Shown: positions 16,986 through 26,359, numbered from the stretch's first letter. The stretch: DNA of 64,000 nt from Herbaspirillum sp. GW103 (GCF_000261365.1 NZ_AJVC01000003.1:1488001-1552000), one strand, 5' to 3'. Program-made: numbers and translations. The notes: generated by a model not told the origin, from the letters alone.

Positions 16986-18635
16986 TCAGTCCGCCTGCAG
17001 TGCGCGGGTCACGATCTCCTGCGCCTCGCTAAAGATGCGGTCCAGATGGGCCTGATCGCGGAAGCTCTCGCCATAGATCTTGTAGATGCTCTCGGTGCCG
17101 GAAGGACGGGCGGCGAACCAGCCATTGTCCGTGACGATCTTCAGGCCGCCGAAAGCCTTGCCATTGGCCGGGGCCGTGGTCATGACTTCGCGGATGGTTT
17201 CGCCGGCCAGTTCGGTGGACGTGACATCCTGCGGCGACAGCCTGGACAGGCGCGCCTTCTGCTGCGGCGTGGCGGCGGCTTCCTTGCGGCCATTGAGCGG
17301 TGCGCCCAGTTGCCGGGTGAGATCCTGATAGATCTGGCCGGGATCGTTGCCGGTGCGGGCAGTCATCTCGGCGGCCAGCAAGGCGGCGGTGATGCCATCC
17401 TTGTCGGTACTCCAGGGCTGGCCATCGAAGCGCACGAAGGAGGCGCCGGCGCTTTCCTCGCAGCCGAAGGCCAGGCTGCCGTCATAGAGGCCATCGACGA
17501 ACCACTTGAAGCCCACCGGCATTTCCAGCAGCTTGCGGCCCAGGTGGGCGGCCACGCGATTGATCATCTGGCTGGATACCAGGGTCTTGCCCACGGCGGC
17601 ATCGGCACGCCAGGCCGGACGATGGCCGAACAGGTAGTACACCGCGACCGACAGATAATCGTTGGCCGGCAGCAGGCCGGTGCTCCTGGCGACGATGCCG
17701 TGACGGTCATGGTCGGTATCGCAGGCCATGGCCACGTCGAAGCGATCCTTGAGCGCGATCAGCTCGCTCATGGCATAGGGCGAGGACGGATCCATGCGGA
17801 TCTGTGCATCCCAGTCCAGCGGCACGAAGCGAAAACTCGCATCCACATCGGTATTGACCACTTCCAGATTGAGCTTGTAGCGATCCGCAATGGCCGACCA
17901 GTAATGCAGCCCGGCGCCACCCAGCGGGTCTACGCCGATCTTGACGTTGGCCGCCGAGATGGCGCCCAGGTCGATGATGTTGGGCAGGTCGCCGACGTAG
18001 TTGTCCAGATAATCGTAGCGGCGCGTGGTGTCGGCCTTGAGGGCCTTCTCGAAGCTGATGCGGCGTACGCCTTCGAGCTTTTGCTCCAGATAGGCATTGG
18101 CGCGCTTCTCGATCCAGCTGGTGACGTTGGAGTCCGACGGGCCGCCATTGGGCATGTTGTACTTGAAGCCGCCATTGTCCGGCGGATTGTGCGAGGGCGT
18201 GACCACGATGCCATCGGCCAGCTTGTCGCGGTGCACCCGGTTGTGCGTGAGGATGGCATGCGAGACGGCCGGCGTGGGCGCATAGGGGCTGCCTTCGGCC
18301 AGCATGGTCAGCACCGCGTTGGCCGCCAGCACTTCCAGTGCGCTGTGCCAGGCCGGCTCCGACAAGGCATGGGTATCAATGCCGAGGAACAGCGGGCCCT
18401 TGAAACCCTGTTCCTTGCGGTAGTCGCAGATGGCCTGGGTGATGGCCAGCACGTGCCATTCATTGAAGCTGTGGGCATTGGCGTTGCCGCGATGGCCGGA
18501 CGTCCCGAAGGCCACCCGATGGCTGGCCTCGGCCACCTCCGGACGCAGGCTGTAATAGTTCGACAGCAGCACCGGCAGGTTCACCAGGGCCGAAGGCGCG
18601 GCACGCTTGCCGGCGAGGGGATGGACGCTACTCAT
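16986..18635 (-). CDS. pgm: Phosphoglucomutase, alpha-D-glucose-specific
   Basis: Interconverts glucose 1-phosphate and glucose 6-phosphate in the cytosol. The 549-residue length matches bacterial Pgm. Visible motifs are the substrate loop VAFGTSGHRGNA near the N-terminus, the phosphoserine loop VVTPSHNPPDNGGFKYN, the metal-binding DTDHDRHGI, the sugar-binding FGCEESAGASF, and the phosphate-binding ARPSGTESIYK near the C-terminus. Together with galU (1.5 kb away, opposite strand) it forms the route glucose 6-phosphate to UDP-glucose for polysaccharide synthesis. Single gene with its own terminator. Confidence 0.96.
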   Translation of the reverse strand: MSSVHPLAGKRAAPSALVNLPVLLSNYYSLRPEVAEASHRVAFGTSGHRGNANAHSFNEWHVLAITQAICDYRKEQGFKGPLFLGIDTHALSEPAWHSALEVLAANAVLTMLAEGSPYAPTPAVSHAILTHNRVHRDKLADGIVVTPSHNPPDNGGFKYNMPNGGPSDSNVTSWIEKRANAYLEQKLEGVRRISFEKALKADTTRRYDYLDNYVGDLPNIIDLGAISAANVKIGVDPLGGAGLHYWSAIADRYKLNLEVVNTDVDASFRFVPLDWDAQIRMDPSSPYAMSELIALKDRFDVAMACDTDHDRHGIVARSTGLLPANDYLSVAVYYLFGHRPAWRADAAVGKTLVSSQMINRVAAHLGRKLLEMPVGFKWFVDGLYDGSLAFGCEESAGASFVRFDGQPWSTDKDGITAALLAAEMTARTGNDPGQIYQDLTRQLGAPLNGRKEAAATPQQKARLSRLSPQDVTSTELAGETIREVMTTAPANGKAFGGLKIVTDNGWFAARPSGTESIYKIYGESFRDQAHLDRIFSEAQEIVTRALQAD

Positions 18636-18970
18636 AATTTTTTCTGGATGAATGGATATCGGAGGAAGCGAAGCGGACGCGGTGGATGCCGGACATCCCC
18701 TTCGCTACTTGATCTTTTTTCAACGTCCCGGACATTGTAACGCCAGGATGGCGCGCTGCAGCATGGATATGCAGAAACTTGCAGGAGCATTGCCGCAGAT
18801 CACTCCCCATGCGCCTGGCCGGGCATGGGCGCTACGCCCTGGGCGGGCAAGATGAAGGCGCGTGTCCAAAACGCAAAACGCGTCCGGGCCGGGCCGCGGA
18901 CGCATTGCTCATGGGTCAGGAGCGCCAGGCCTGCGCCGGGAGCCTGCCTCCACGGCGCGGGCCTGCCGGG
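18636..18970. other. Intergenic region between YeaQ-like gene and pgm
   Basis: No gene seen. It should hold the pgm promoter (AT-rich stretch near 18640-18740), and it contains the hairpin described separately at its other end. Confidence 0.5.
18866..18903 (-). terminator. Probable terminator of the YeaQ-like gene
   Basis: Stem GCGTCCG/CGGACGC with a GC-rich 10-base loop. On the minus strand it is followed by TTTTGCGTTTTGG. It lies about 70 bp after the GlsB/YeaQ stop. Confidence 0.55.
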
Positions 18971-19222
18971 TCAGGCCCTGCGGAAGGCCCGCACGATCAC
19001 CAGCAGCACGACCGCGCCCAGCGTGGCGGTAACGATCGAGGCCAGGATGCCACCACCCACGGCGATGCCCAGGAGGCCAGCCAGCCAGCCGCCGATGACG
19101 GCACCGACGATACCGATCAGGATATCGGCCAGCAGACCGAAGCCGCCACCCTTGACCAGCACGCCGGCAAGCCAGCCGGCAACGGCACCAATGATCAGCC
19201 ATGCGATGAGTCCGTGTTCCAT
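18971..19222 (-). CDS. GlsB/YeaQ/YmgE family stress-response membrane protein
   Basis: An 83-residue inner membrane protein with three hydrophobic segments rich in glycine (IAWLIIGAVAGWLAGVLV, ADILIGIVGAVIGGWLAGLL, GGILASIVTATLGAVVLLVI), the standard layout of transglycosylase-associated/GlsB proteins. The ATG follows AAAGGGAACATC. Family members are often induced by envelope or acid stress; nothing in the sequence shows the regulation here. Monocistronic. Confidence 0.9.
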   Translation of the reverse strand: MEHGLIAWLIIGAVAGWLAGVLVKGGGFGLLADILIGIVGAVIGGWLAGLLGIAVGGGILASIVTATLGAVVLLVIVRAFRRA

Positions 19223-19618
19223 GATGTTCCCTTTCCATTGTTCTGTCGTTCTTGGATTGATGTCGGAAGCCGTCGGCAGGCCTCCTCCTCTCTGCAAGCG
19301 CTCTGCGCAACAGATGAGGTGATGATAGAAAAACGCGTCCCGGCCAGCTATCGGACAGCGGCCCATTTCCTTGTAGGACAAGCCCGGCATGGGCGGCTGT
19401 CGCGCTGACCGCGGCCTGCTCGTGGCGGCGCAGTACCCGCGTGACGGGCGGGCCGGGGTCTTCCTCTTTTCCTACAGCGCAAAAGGCGGCATTCCTATAG
19501 AGAGGAAGCGCGAGTTTTCTTACTCTTGTTTCCGTAGGCACGGTGCAGCATGAATCCGTCAGCCGCACCGTATACCGATACCGCATTTGCCAGCCCGATT
19601 ACGTAGAGAGTCGCCATC
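19223..19618. other. Divergent intergenic region
   Basis: Separates the YeaQ-like gene (minus) from a hypothetical gene (plus). It probably holds both promoters. I see no convincing operator, RNA or gene. Confidence 0.4.
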
Positions 19619-20002
19619 ATGTCCGCCACCGAATCCAGCGCACGCCCCTCGTCCGTCTTTGCCAATGCCTACGCGCTCAATGCGTTCGGCAACGCACCGC
19701 GCGCCGAAGAAGGCACTGACTTCGTCGAGCACTATGCACGCTATGCCCGTGAATCTGCCGAGCTGCTGCATCAGATATCGATGAAGGCGCCGCAACTGGC
19801 CTCGGTGCTGGAACAACTCAACGAAGGCAGCCTGGCGCAACGCATCGCGCTGGCTGATGACGAGGCCAAGGCCAGCGCCCCGCAGCGACGCACCCGGCTG
19901 CGCGAAAAGGCCGGGCATGCCCTGGCTGGCGTGGCCTCGTTGTTGCAGGGATGCCGTGCTCTGCTTCAGATGAAGATGATCAAGAACAACAGACAGGCGT
20001 AA
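19619..20002 (+). CDS. Hypothetical protein upstream of galU
   Basis: A 127-residue soluble protein with no recognised domain. It is predicted mostly helical, with heptad-like EHYARYARESAELLHQI and LASVLEQLNEGSLAQRIAL in the middle and a basic C-terminus (MKMIKNNRQA). The ATG follows GAGAGTCGCCATC. It lies 86 bp upstream of galU on the same strand and might share its transcript. Codon use is like the neighbours, so it is probably a real lineage-specific gene. Confidence 0.55.
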   Translation: MSATESSARPSSVFANAYALNAFGNAPRAEEGTDFVEHYARYARESAELLHQISMKAPQLASVLEQLNEGSLAQRIALADDEAKASAPQRRTRLREKAGHALAGVASLLQGCRALLQMKMIKNNRQA

Positions 20003-20088
20003 AGGCGTAAGGAGGCGCATTCGCCAGCGAGCCTGCATTGTGTGCATGAGGGTGCCACGCCCGTCACTCAACCAAACCTGGACTTACC

Positions 20089-21102
20089 ATGAAAAAAATC
20101 ACCAAAGCCGTTTTTCCCGTCGCTGGCCTCGGCAGCCGTTTTCTTCCCGCTACCAAGGCACAGCCCAAGGAAATGCTGCCCATCGTCGACAAGCCATTGA
20201 TCCAGTACGCCGTTGAAGAGGCGGTGGAAGCGGGCATCACCGAGATGATCTTCATCACCGGCCGCAACAAGCGCGCCATCGAAGACCATTTCGACAAGGC
20301 CTACGAGCTGGAATCCGAACTGGAAGCCGCCGGCAAGGTGAAACTGCTGGAAACCATCCGCAACGTCATCCCCAAGCACATCAACTGTGTCTACGTCCGC
20401 CAGGCCGAACCGCTGGGCCTGGGACACGCCGTGCTGCTGGCCAAGCCGCTGGTGGGTGACGAACCCTTCGCCGTGCTGCTGGCCGACGACTTCATGGATG
20501 CCGCCCCCGGCCAGAAGAACGTGATGGCACAGATGACCGAACTCTACGAGCGCGAAGGCAAGAGCCTGCTGGCCGTGCAGGACGTGCCGCGTCCGGAAAC
20601 CCGCCAGTACGGCATCGTCAGCGGCAGCCCGCATGGTGAGCGTACCGAGCTGCTCAGCGGCATCGTGGAAAAGCCCTCGCCCGAAGATGCCCCCTCCACC
20701 CTGGCCGTCGTGGGCCGCTATGTGCTGACCCCGGCCATCTTCGAACGTCTGGAAAACATCGGCACCGGTGCCGGTGGCGAGATCCAGCTCACCGATGCCA
20801 TCTCGGCCCTGCTGCAACAGGAACAGATCCTCGCCTATCGCTACGAGGGCCAGCGCTTCGATTGCGGCTCCAAGCTCGGTTACCTCAAGGCGGCCGTGGC
20901 CATGGGCTTCAAGCACAAGGAAGTCGGCAGCGGCTTCGCGCAGTTCCTGCAAGAATTCGTCAGCCAGCATGACCTGACCCAGGCCGCCCAACCCAAGGGC
21001 CCGGCCACCGTCACCCCATTGAAGCCCGCCGCCGGCAGTACGCCCGCCAGCGCCGCAGCCTCCACCGAAAAGCAGCCAGCCGTAGCCCGTAGCGTCATGT
21101 AA
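20089..21102 (+). CDS. galU: UTP-glucose-1-phosphate uridylyltransferase
   Basis: Makes UDP-glucose from UTP and glucose 1-phosphate. The nucleotide-binding N-terminus is [20 protein letters not shown] followed by PKEMLP. Other family motifs are [25 protein letters not shown] and [19 protein letters not shown]. At 337 residues it is about 40 longer than usual because of an Ala/Pro/Thr-rich C-terminal tail (from about residue 295), which is probably disordered. Followed by a strong intrinsic terminator. Confidence 0.95.
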   Translation: MKKITKAVFPVAGLGSRFLPATKAQPKEMLPIVDKPLIQYAVEEAVEAGITEMIFITGRNKRAIEDHFDKAYELESELEAAGKVKLLETIRNVIPKHINCVYVRQAEPLGLGHAVLLAKPLVGDEPFAVLLADDFMDAAPGQKNVMAQMTELYEREGKSLLAVQDVPRPETRQYGIVSGSPHGERTELLSGIVEKPSPEDAPSTLAVVGRYVLTPAIFERLENIGTGAGGEIQLTDAISALLQQEQILAYRYEGQRFDCGSKLGYLKAAVAMGFKHKEVGSGFAQFLQEFVSQHDLTQAAQPKGPATVTPLKPAAGSTPASAAASTEKQPAVARSVM

Positions 21103-21136
21103 TCCTGTCAGTCCCCGGTAGAGACCGTTGTTGATT

Positions 21137-21170
21137 GCAGTCCGTCCGCAAGGCCGGGCTGCTTTTTTTT
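21137..21170 (+). terminator. Rho-independent terminator of galU
   Basis: Stem GCAGTCCG/CGGGCTGC (one G-T pair) with a 10-base loop, followed by eight T. Confidence 0.85.
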
Positions 21171-21450
21171 GTACCCACGCTTCTTGTAAATTGTTTTGAC
21201 CTTTGTCACGGAGTTTTAACCTGGACTTGCTAGCATCGCGGCCATGAATCTGGAGAAGTTCATTTCGCCCGGGACAAAGCAGGTCGCCGCACTTCCCCTG
21301 CCCACAAGCGTATGCTGTGGCCACCGCACAAAAGCTGTAAACGTTTGCAGCGTAGAAATCCGACGATGAAATCGTTGCCAGTCGGCAGGAATGTTGCGGC
21401 AAAGGCGCAAAAAATATATATTGTTTATATCAATTTTCAGAGGAGCGTTC
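21171..21450 (+). promoter_or_regulatory. Leader and promoter region of the H1-like gene
   Basis: A 280-bp stretch without a gene. It is more AT-rich than its surroundings (for example TTGTAAATTGTTTTGACCTT and the run AAAAAATATATATTGTTTAT just before the gene). The TTGACC at about 21197 could be a -35 element, but no matching -10 is clear. The AT-rich block directly upstream of the ribosome site may be a core promoter or protein-binding site. Confidence 0.35.
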
Positions 21451-21891
21451 ATGGCCACCAGAGTTCAAGCCGCAGCAGCAGCATCAACCGAAACGAAGAA
21501 ACCTGTCGCCAAGGCGGCAGCCCCCAAGCCCGCAGCGGTGAAGAAACCTGCCGTCAAGCCCGCCATCCGTGCGGCCGCCAAGCCCGCCGCAGCAGCACCG
21601 GCAGCAGCCAAGCCCGAAAAGAAGGTCGAGAAAATCGCCAAGCCCGAAAAGACTGACAAGCCGGTGAAGGCCAAGAAGGTCAAGCAGGTCCGCGACAGCT
21701 TCACCATGCCCGAGAACGAATACGCAGTCCTGGCCCAGGTCAAGAAGTCCTGTCTGAAGGCCGGCGTCGAGATCAAGAAGAGCGACCTGCTGCGCATCGG
21801 CGTGTCGCTGATCAAGAACCTGAAGATCGCCGAACTGAAGGACATCCTCGGCAGCCTGACCCCGCTGAAGGTAGGCCGTCCCAAGAAATAA
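21451..21891 (+). CDS. H1-like Ala/Lys/Pro-rich basic protein
   Basis: A 146-residue protein in two parts. Residues 1 to about 75 are a low-complexity Ala/Lys/Pro tail (KKPVAKAAAPKPAAVKKPAV) like bacterial histone H1 homologues. The C-terminal 70 residues form a compact domain (MPENEYAVLAQVKKSCLKAG, LRIGVSLIKNLKIAELKDIL) found in betaproteobacterial hypothetical proteins. A nucleoid-associated or DNA-binding role is likely but inferred. The ATG was chosen because AGAGGAG precedes it; an upstream in-frame start lies in the AT-rich promoter. Monocistronic. Confidence 0.7.
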   Translation: MATRVQAAAAASTETKKPVAKAAAPKPAAVKKPAVKPAIRAAAKPAAAAPAAAKPEKKVEKIAKPEKTDKPVKAKKVKQVRDSFTMPENEYAVLAQVKKSCLKAGVEIKKSDLLRIGVSLIKNLKIAELKDILGSLTPLKVGRPKK

Positions 21892-21947
21892 GCAGGCCGA
21901 CAGCGGGCCGTGATGTCATGGCCTGCCGCCCTGCCCGCCTGTCCCTG

Positions 21948-21983
21948 ATGCCGCCCGGTTACGCCCGGGCGGCATTGTTTTTT
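21948..21983 (+). terminator. Rho-independent terminator of the H1-like gene
   Basis: An 11-bp stem ATGCCGCCCGG/CCGGGCGGCAT with a 6-base loop, followed by TGTTTTTTT. It may also serve the convergent ABC-binding-protein gene. Confidence 0.85.
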
Positions 21984-22007
21984 GCGCACGTTTTTCGGCC
22001 GTGGCGT

Positions 22008-23171
22008 TCAGTTTCTGTCGTGCTGGGCCATGCTGCGCACGACGCGCCAGTGGCCGCCGTTGACGCGGTACAGGGTAAAGACCGGATCGCGCAGATTGCC
22101 CTGGGCATCGAAGGCGATATTGCCGGTGATGCCCTTGTAGCCAATCCGGTGCAGGCTGGCCGTCACCTTGCCCGGATCGGTGGAATCGGCCTGCTGCATG
22201 GCCGCCGCGATCACGCGCACGGCATCATAGGCAAAGGGCGCATAGAGATAGATTTCGTCCTGCCAGGCGGCCTTCCAGGCCTGTTCGAAATGGCGCCACT
22301 GCGGTCCCTTGTAGGAGGGAAGTCCTGGCTCCACTACGCTCACGCCCTCGCCTGACGGACCTGCCAACCTCAGAAAGGTCGGCCCCACCAGGCCGCCGAT
22401 GCCGACCAGCGGGGCGCGGATCTGCAGACGCCGCATGTCCTGCACCAGTTGTGCAGCCTGGGCATCGAGACCGGCGAAGAGCACCACATCGGGCTCGCTG
22501 TCGCGGATGCTGCGCAAAACATTGTTGAAGTCGGAGGTCTTGCTGCTCACCGTGTAGCGTCCCGTCACCCTGCCCTGCAAGACCTTGACCGACTTGGCGA
22601 ATTCATCGGCATAGGTACTGCCGAAGAGGGTGCTGTCATCGATCACGGCGATGTTGCGGGCCTTCAGCTCACGCACCACGTAGTCGGCGGTCAGGCGCGC
22701 GCCCTCGCCATCGTGCGGCACGATGCGAAAGGCGCTGGCATCGCCCTGCTGCGTATAGGCCGGAGCCGTCACGGCGGGGGCCACATGGGGAATGCCGGCA
22801 GCGGCGTAGATACGCGCGGCCGGAACACCGACGCCACTGTTCCAGTGGCCGACCACGGCAGCGACCTTGCTCTTGACGAAGTAGTCGGCGATGAGTTCGC
22901 CCGTGCGCGGATCGGCGCGGTCGTCCTGTGGCAGCAGCCGGAACAACACCGGCTCGCCACCGATGACGGGCTTGCCGTGGTTGATATCGTCCACGGCCAG
23001 TTGAGCGGCGCGCTCGAGACTCACGCCGGTGCTGCCGGAGGGACCACTCATGGGGGCGGCCAGGCCGATGACCACGGTGCGCGGCGTGGCCCATGCGCTG
23101 CTGCCGGCCATACTGCACCAGACGCCTGCCAGGGCCAGGGCGAGCAGGTGGCGGCGGGCAGCCCTGGTCAT
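22008..23171 (-). CDS. Branched-chain amino acid-type ABC transporter substrate-binding protein (orphan)
   Basis: A periplasmic binding protein of the LivJ/LivK class. The 387-residue precursor starts MTRAARRHLLALALAGVW with a signal peptide ending near SSAWA. It then has VVIGLAAPMSGPSGSTGVSL, the typical first strand and ligand loop, plus AVVGHWNSGVGVPAARIYA and the family's C-terminal lobe. No permease or ATPase genes are adjacent, so it must work with components encoded elsewhere; the ligand cannot be told. The ATG was chosen because the signal peptide starts there; upstream in-frame sequence lacks features. Confidence 0.85.
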   Translation of the reverse strand: MTRAARRHLLALALAGVWCSMAGSSAWATPRTVVIGLAAPMSGPSGSTGVSLERAAQLAVDDINHGKPVIGGEPVLFRLLPQDDRADPRTGELIADYFVKSKVAAVVGHWNSGVGVPAARIYAAAGIPHVAPAVTAPAYTQQGDASAFRIVPHDGEGARLTADYVVRELKARNIAVIDDSTLFGSTYADEFAKSVKVLQGRVTGRYTVSSKTSDFNNVLRSIRDSEPDVVLFAGLDAQAAQLVQDMRRLQIRAPLVGIGGLVGPTFLRLAGPSGEGVSVVEPGLPSYKGPQWRHFEQAWKAAWQDEIYLYAPFAYDAVRVIAAAMQQADSTDPGKVTASLHRIGYKGITGNIAFDAQGNLRDPVFTLYRVNGGHWRVVRSMAQHDRN

Positions 23172-23262
23172 GAGCTTGCCTGAGATCGTGCTGATGGCGC
23201 GTGTCTTGATGTTCACTGGAGATCGCATTGATGTGGACTGGATGGCGTCCTCGTGGACGTGC

Positions 23263-24132
23263 TCAGAAATTGAATTCCCATTCGCAGGGCTGGCCGACCT
23301 CGATCTGGCCACCCTCCCCGGCGATGACGATGGCGTTCTGGCCAAAGGTGATGCCCCCGCCCACCCGGGCATTGGCGCGATAGGTGCTCAGCGTGTCCAG
23401 CGGCTCATCGGGCCATTGCGGATCACGCTGGCCGCTGCGCTGGTCGATGCCGGGAATGGGACATCTTGCACAAGGCTTCACCAGCTTCAGTTGCACCGGA
23501 CGGTCTGCACTGCCCAGGCGCAGGGTATCGATGAAATCTTCTTCATATGCCTCCAGACCGGCGATCACCAGGTTGGGGCGGAAGCGATCCATGGGCAAGA
23601 CTGGCGTCCCTTTGGCCGCCAAGCGGGTGTTGAGCTCATCGAGCGAAGCCTGGCCGATCACCAGCAGCGGATAGCCATCCGAGAACTGTGTGGTAGCGCG
23701 GTAGTCACCGGTCCAGCGGGGGCTGCAGGCGCGTTTGACGGCCGGATTGAAGCGCACCAGCCGGGCGTCGGCCTGCAGGTAGTCGGAGAACCAGGTGCGC
23801 GCCTGTTCGCCCTGGTCCAGGGCTTCCAGGCGGCTGTCCCAGACGGTGACGGCGAGCGTGGCGCCGTCCTCGCCGGCAGCCGCCAGGCGCAGCGGGGACA
23901 TGCCCGGTGCGCGCAGCACCAGCGCATCGCCCTCGAAGGCGGGCGTGATGCAGGCCATCCCGGGATGGGTGCGCTGGGTCAGGAATCGGCCCTGGCGATC
24001 CACCAGCATCCAGTGGCGGTCCAGCGCCAGGCCCAGCGGGCCGATCTCGGCCCGGGTCAGGGAGAGCCCGCCACAGGACTTGATGGGATAGAAAAAGATG
24101 GCGCTGATGGTGCTGATGCTGCTGTTCGTCAT
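23263..24132 (-). CDS. MOSC domain protein (YcbX-like)
   Basis: A 289-residue cytosolic protein with an N-terminal MOSC_N beta-barrel (ISAIFFYPIKSCGGLSLTRA) and a C-terminal MOSC domain containing MDRFRPNLVIAGLEAYEED and the cysteine motif VKPCARCPIPGIDQRSG. Related proteins bind molybdenum cofactor and reduce N-hydroxylated compounds, but many lack a fused ferredoxin domain, as here, and need a partner. Substrate unknown. The ATG lies just before the conserved N-terminus. Single gene. Confidence 0.85.
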   Translation of the reverse strand: MTNSSISTISAIFFYPIKSCGGLSLTRAEIGPLGLALDRHWMLVDRQGRFLTQRTHPGMACITPAFEGDALVLRAPGMSPLRLAAAGEDGATLAVTVWDSRLEALDQGEQARTWFSDYLQADARLVRFNPAVKRACSPRWTGDYRATTQFSDGYPLLVIGQASLDELNTRLAAKGTPVLPMDRFRPNLVIAGLEAYEEDFIDTLRLGSADRPVQLKLVKPCARCPIPGIDQRSGQRDPQWPDEPLDTLSTYRANARVGGGITFGQNAIVIAGEGGQIEVGQPCEWEFNF

Positions 24133-24301
24133 GGACCGTCCCCCCGGATGGTGGCGCCTGCCAACGCCTGAAAAGTATTGGTGATAATGTTTCGGCAAGA
24201 CATTACCACAAGCGGGCGCTTTGCCGGCATGACGATACGTTGTGTTCCTGCTCATGCGACAATGCGCCACGGATTGATATGAACTTTTTGACGGGAGCGC
24301 C

Positions 24302-24757
24302 ATGTTGTTTGCCAAATTCTTCCATCTGCTGGGGCTGACCGTCTGGGTCGGCGGCATGTTCTTCGCCCACATGGCGCTGCGGCCCGGGCTTGGGGTGCTG
24401 CATCCGGAGCAGCGGCTCTCTCTCATGGCGGCGGTGCTGGCCAATTTCTTCATCTGGGTGTGGGTGGCCATTGCGCTGGTGCTGGGCAGCGGTCTGCACA
24501 TGATGGCCGTGATGGGTGCGGGTGCGGCCAAGCTGCCGCCTTACCTGCACGCCATGACCGGTATCGGCGTGGTGATGATGCTGATCTTCGCCCACATCTT
24601 CTTTGCACCCTTCCGCCGTCTCAAGCTGGCCTCCGCCCAGCAGGACTGGGACCGCGCCTCGCGCGCGCTGCGTCAGGTGCGCGTGCTGGTGGGCATCAAC
24701 CTGTGCCTGGGCCTGCTGACCATCGCCATCGGTGCCCTGGGCCCCTTGAGCGTCTGA
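24302..24757 (+). CDS. CopD-family integral membrane protein
   Basis: A 151-residue inner-membrane protein with four hydrophobic segments (LFAKFFHLLGLTVWVGGMFF, AVLANFFIWVWVAIALVLGS, AMTGIGVVMMLIFAHIFFAP, VLVGINLCLGLLTIAIGAL). The His residues in FHLLG, FFAHMA and LHAM are those typical of small CopD/YkoY-like proteins, which may bind heme or copper. The context (27 bp upstream of a hydratase gene) gives no clue to function. The ATG follows GGGAGCGCC. Confidence 0.75.
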   Translation: MLFAKFFHLLGLTVWVGGMFFAHMALRPGLGVLHPEQRLSLMAAVLANFFIWVWVAIALVLGSGLHMMAVMGAGAAKLPPYLHAMTGIGVVMMLIFAHIFFAPFRRLKLASAQQDWDRASRALRQVRVLVGINLCLGLLTIAIGALGPLSV

Positions 24758-24784
24758 AAACAAGCAATCTGGAGGGAGACATCC

Positions 24785-25573
24785 GTGCTGACCGATACAC
24801 AATGCCAGGAAGCGGCCGACCTGCTCTGGGACTGCTGGGCGCACAACCGCCGCATCGCCCGCTTGCCCGTGCATCTGCAACCGGGCGACCGGCGCCAGGC
24901 CTATGACATCCAGCGCCGCCTGGAAGCGCGCAGCTTCGCCCCGCTGGCCGGCTGGAAGATCGCTGCCACCGGCCCCGGCGGACAAGGATTGCTCAATGTC
25001 GATGCGCCGCTGGCAGGCCGCTTGCTGGCCGAACGCCTTCACCGCAGCGGTGCGCACATCACGCTGGGTGACAACCTGATGCGGGTGGCCGAGGTGGAAG
25101 TGGCTTTCCGCATGGGCAGTACACTGGCGCCGCGCAGTACGCCCTATACGCAGGAAGAGGTCATGGCGGCCGTGGCGGCGGTGCATCCGGCCATCGAAAT
25201 CCCCGATACCCGTTACGACCAGTTCGACCAGGTCGGGGCGGCCCAACTGATCGCCGACAACAGCTGCGCCGACCAGTTCGTGCTGGGCGCACCGGCCAGC
25301 GTGGACTGGCGCGGCCTGGATCTGGCCGCGCTGACCACTTCGGGCAGCATCGAGGGCGGCGAGCGGCGCAGCGGCAGTGGCGCCCAGGTGCTGGGCGATC
25401 CACGCGTGGCACTGACCTGGCTGGCCAACGAATTGCGTGAGCATGGCCTCACCCTGGCGGCCGGACAGCTGGTGGCCAGCGGTTCGACCATCGTGCCCAT
25501 GCCGGTGCGCGCCGGACAGCGCGTGCTGGCCGAACTGGGCGTGCTCGGCTCGGTGGTGGTGCATCTGGATTGA
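24785..25573 (+). CDS. 2-keto-4-pentenoate hydratase/MhpD-family protein
   Basis: A 262-residue protein of the fumarylacetoacetate hydrolase-like hydratase group, which hydrates 2-hydroxypenta-2,4-dienoates or decarboxylates 4-oxalocrotonate in aromatic meta-cleavage. It contains PLAGWKIAATGPGGQGLLNV and EVEVAFRMGSTLAPRSTPYT, where the acidic residues are expected metal ligands, and VHPAIEIPDTRYDQF. No other meta-cleavage gene is nearby, so the physiological substrate is uncertain. The start is a GTG after GGAGGGAGACATCC. Confidence 0.8.
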   Translation: MLTDTQCQEAADLLWDCWAHNRRIARLPVHLQPGDRRQAYDIQRRLEARSFAPLAGWKIAATGPGGQGLLNVDAPLAGRLLAERLHRSGAHITLGDNLMRVAEVEVAFRMGSTLAPRSTPYTQEEVMAAVAAVHPAIEIPDTRYDQFDQVGAAQLIADNSCADQFVLGAPASVDWRGLDLAALTTSGSIEGGERRSGSGAQVLGDPRVALTWLANELREHGLTLAAGQLVASGSTIVPMPVRAGQRVLAELGVLGSVVVHLD

Positions 25574-25594
25574 CCGTCGGCCCGGGCAGCACGT

Positions 25595-25630
25595 AAAAAA
25601 GGGATGCGTCCGACGGGCGCATCCCTTTTT
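25595..25630. terminator. Bidirectional Rho-independent terminator
   Basis: Stem AAAAAGGGATGCG/CGCATCCCTTTTT with a 9-base loop, T-run on both strands. It sits between the convergent hydratase and thioesterase genes. Confidence 0.9.
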
Positions 25631-25650
25631 GCTTTCGCGGCTTGGGCCGC

Positions 25651-26145
25651 TTAGCCGACCTTGTCGTTGCCGGGCTTGACTTCCTCGTAGCGGCGCGCCA
25701 GTTCCTGGCGCAGCGACTTGCGGATCACGGCTGCATCGAAGCGGCGCTTTTCTTCCTGCGAGAAGGGACGCAGCGGCGGCACCGGGATCGGCTTGCGCTG
25801 ATCGTCCACGGCCACCATGGTGAAGAAACAGCTGTTGACGTGGCGCGTTTCCTGGGTGCGGATGTTTTCGGCCACCACCTTGATGCCGATTTCCATGGAA
25901 GACTTGCCGGTATGGTTGACGCTGGCCAGGAAGGTCACCAGCTCCCCCACGTGGATGGGCTGACGGAACATGACCTGGTCCACCGACAGGGTCACCACGT
26001 ACTGGCCGGCGTAGCGGCTGCCGCAGGCGTAGGCCACCTGGTCAAGCAGCTTCAGGATGGTTCCCCCGTGCACGTTGCCGGCGAAGTTGGCCATGTCCGG
26101 GGTCATCAGGACCGTCATGGTGAGTTGGTGAGATGGCAGATCCAT
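25651..26145 (-). CDS. Acyl-CoA thioesterase (YciA-type hotdog fold)
   Basis: Hydrolyses acyl-CoA thioesters. The single hotdog domain includes DMANFAGNVHGGTILKLLDQ, with the helix start and HGG turn of YciA/BACH enzymes, then VVTLSVDQVMFRQPIHVGEL. The 164-residue length is typical of YciA (about 130-165), with a charged C-terminal tail. Chain-length preference cannot be read from the sequence. Monocistronic, with the bidirectional terminator after it. Confidence 0.9.
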   Translation of the reverse strand: MDLPSHQLTMTVLMTPDMANFAGNVHGGTILKLLDQVAYACGSRYAGQYVVTLSVDQVMFRQPIHVGELVTFLASVNHTGKSSMEIGIKVVAENIRTQETRHVNSCFFTMVAVDDQRKPIPVPPLRPFSQEEKRRFDAAVIRKSLRQELARRYEEVKPGNDKVG

Positions 26146-26359
26146 GGTGCTTGGCTCTCTCTGTAGTGTGATGGCGATGGGTTGGTCTTGGAGTCGTTGA
26201 AACGGCGGCGCCGTCGGCCGACACGCTCCCCCGAGCGCGCGCTGGCGGCCGGCCGGACAGCTTTCGTGGAGGAAAGCGATCAGACCGCGGCCGACATTAT
26301 CGGCCAGCCAGCCCCGCTATGGCAAAAAAACTCGCATCCGCGCGCGCTGGGCAACTTGC

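Noticed and set aside
24203..25564. A 453-codon minus-strand open frame
   Set aside because: Covers the CopD-like and MhpD-like genes, which have clear family motifs on the plus strand.
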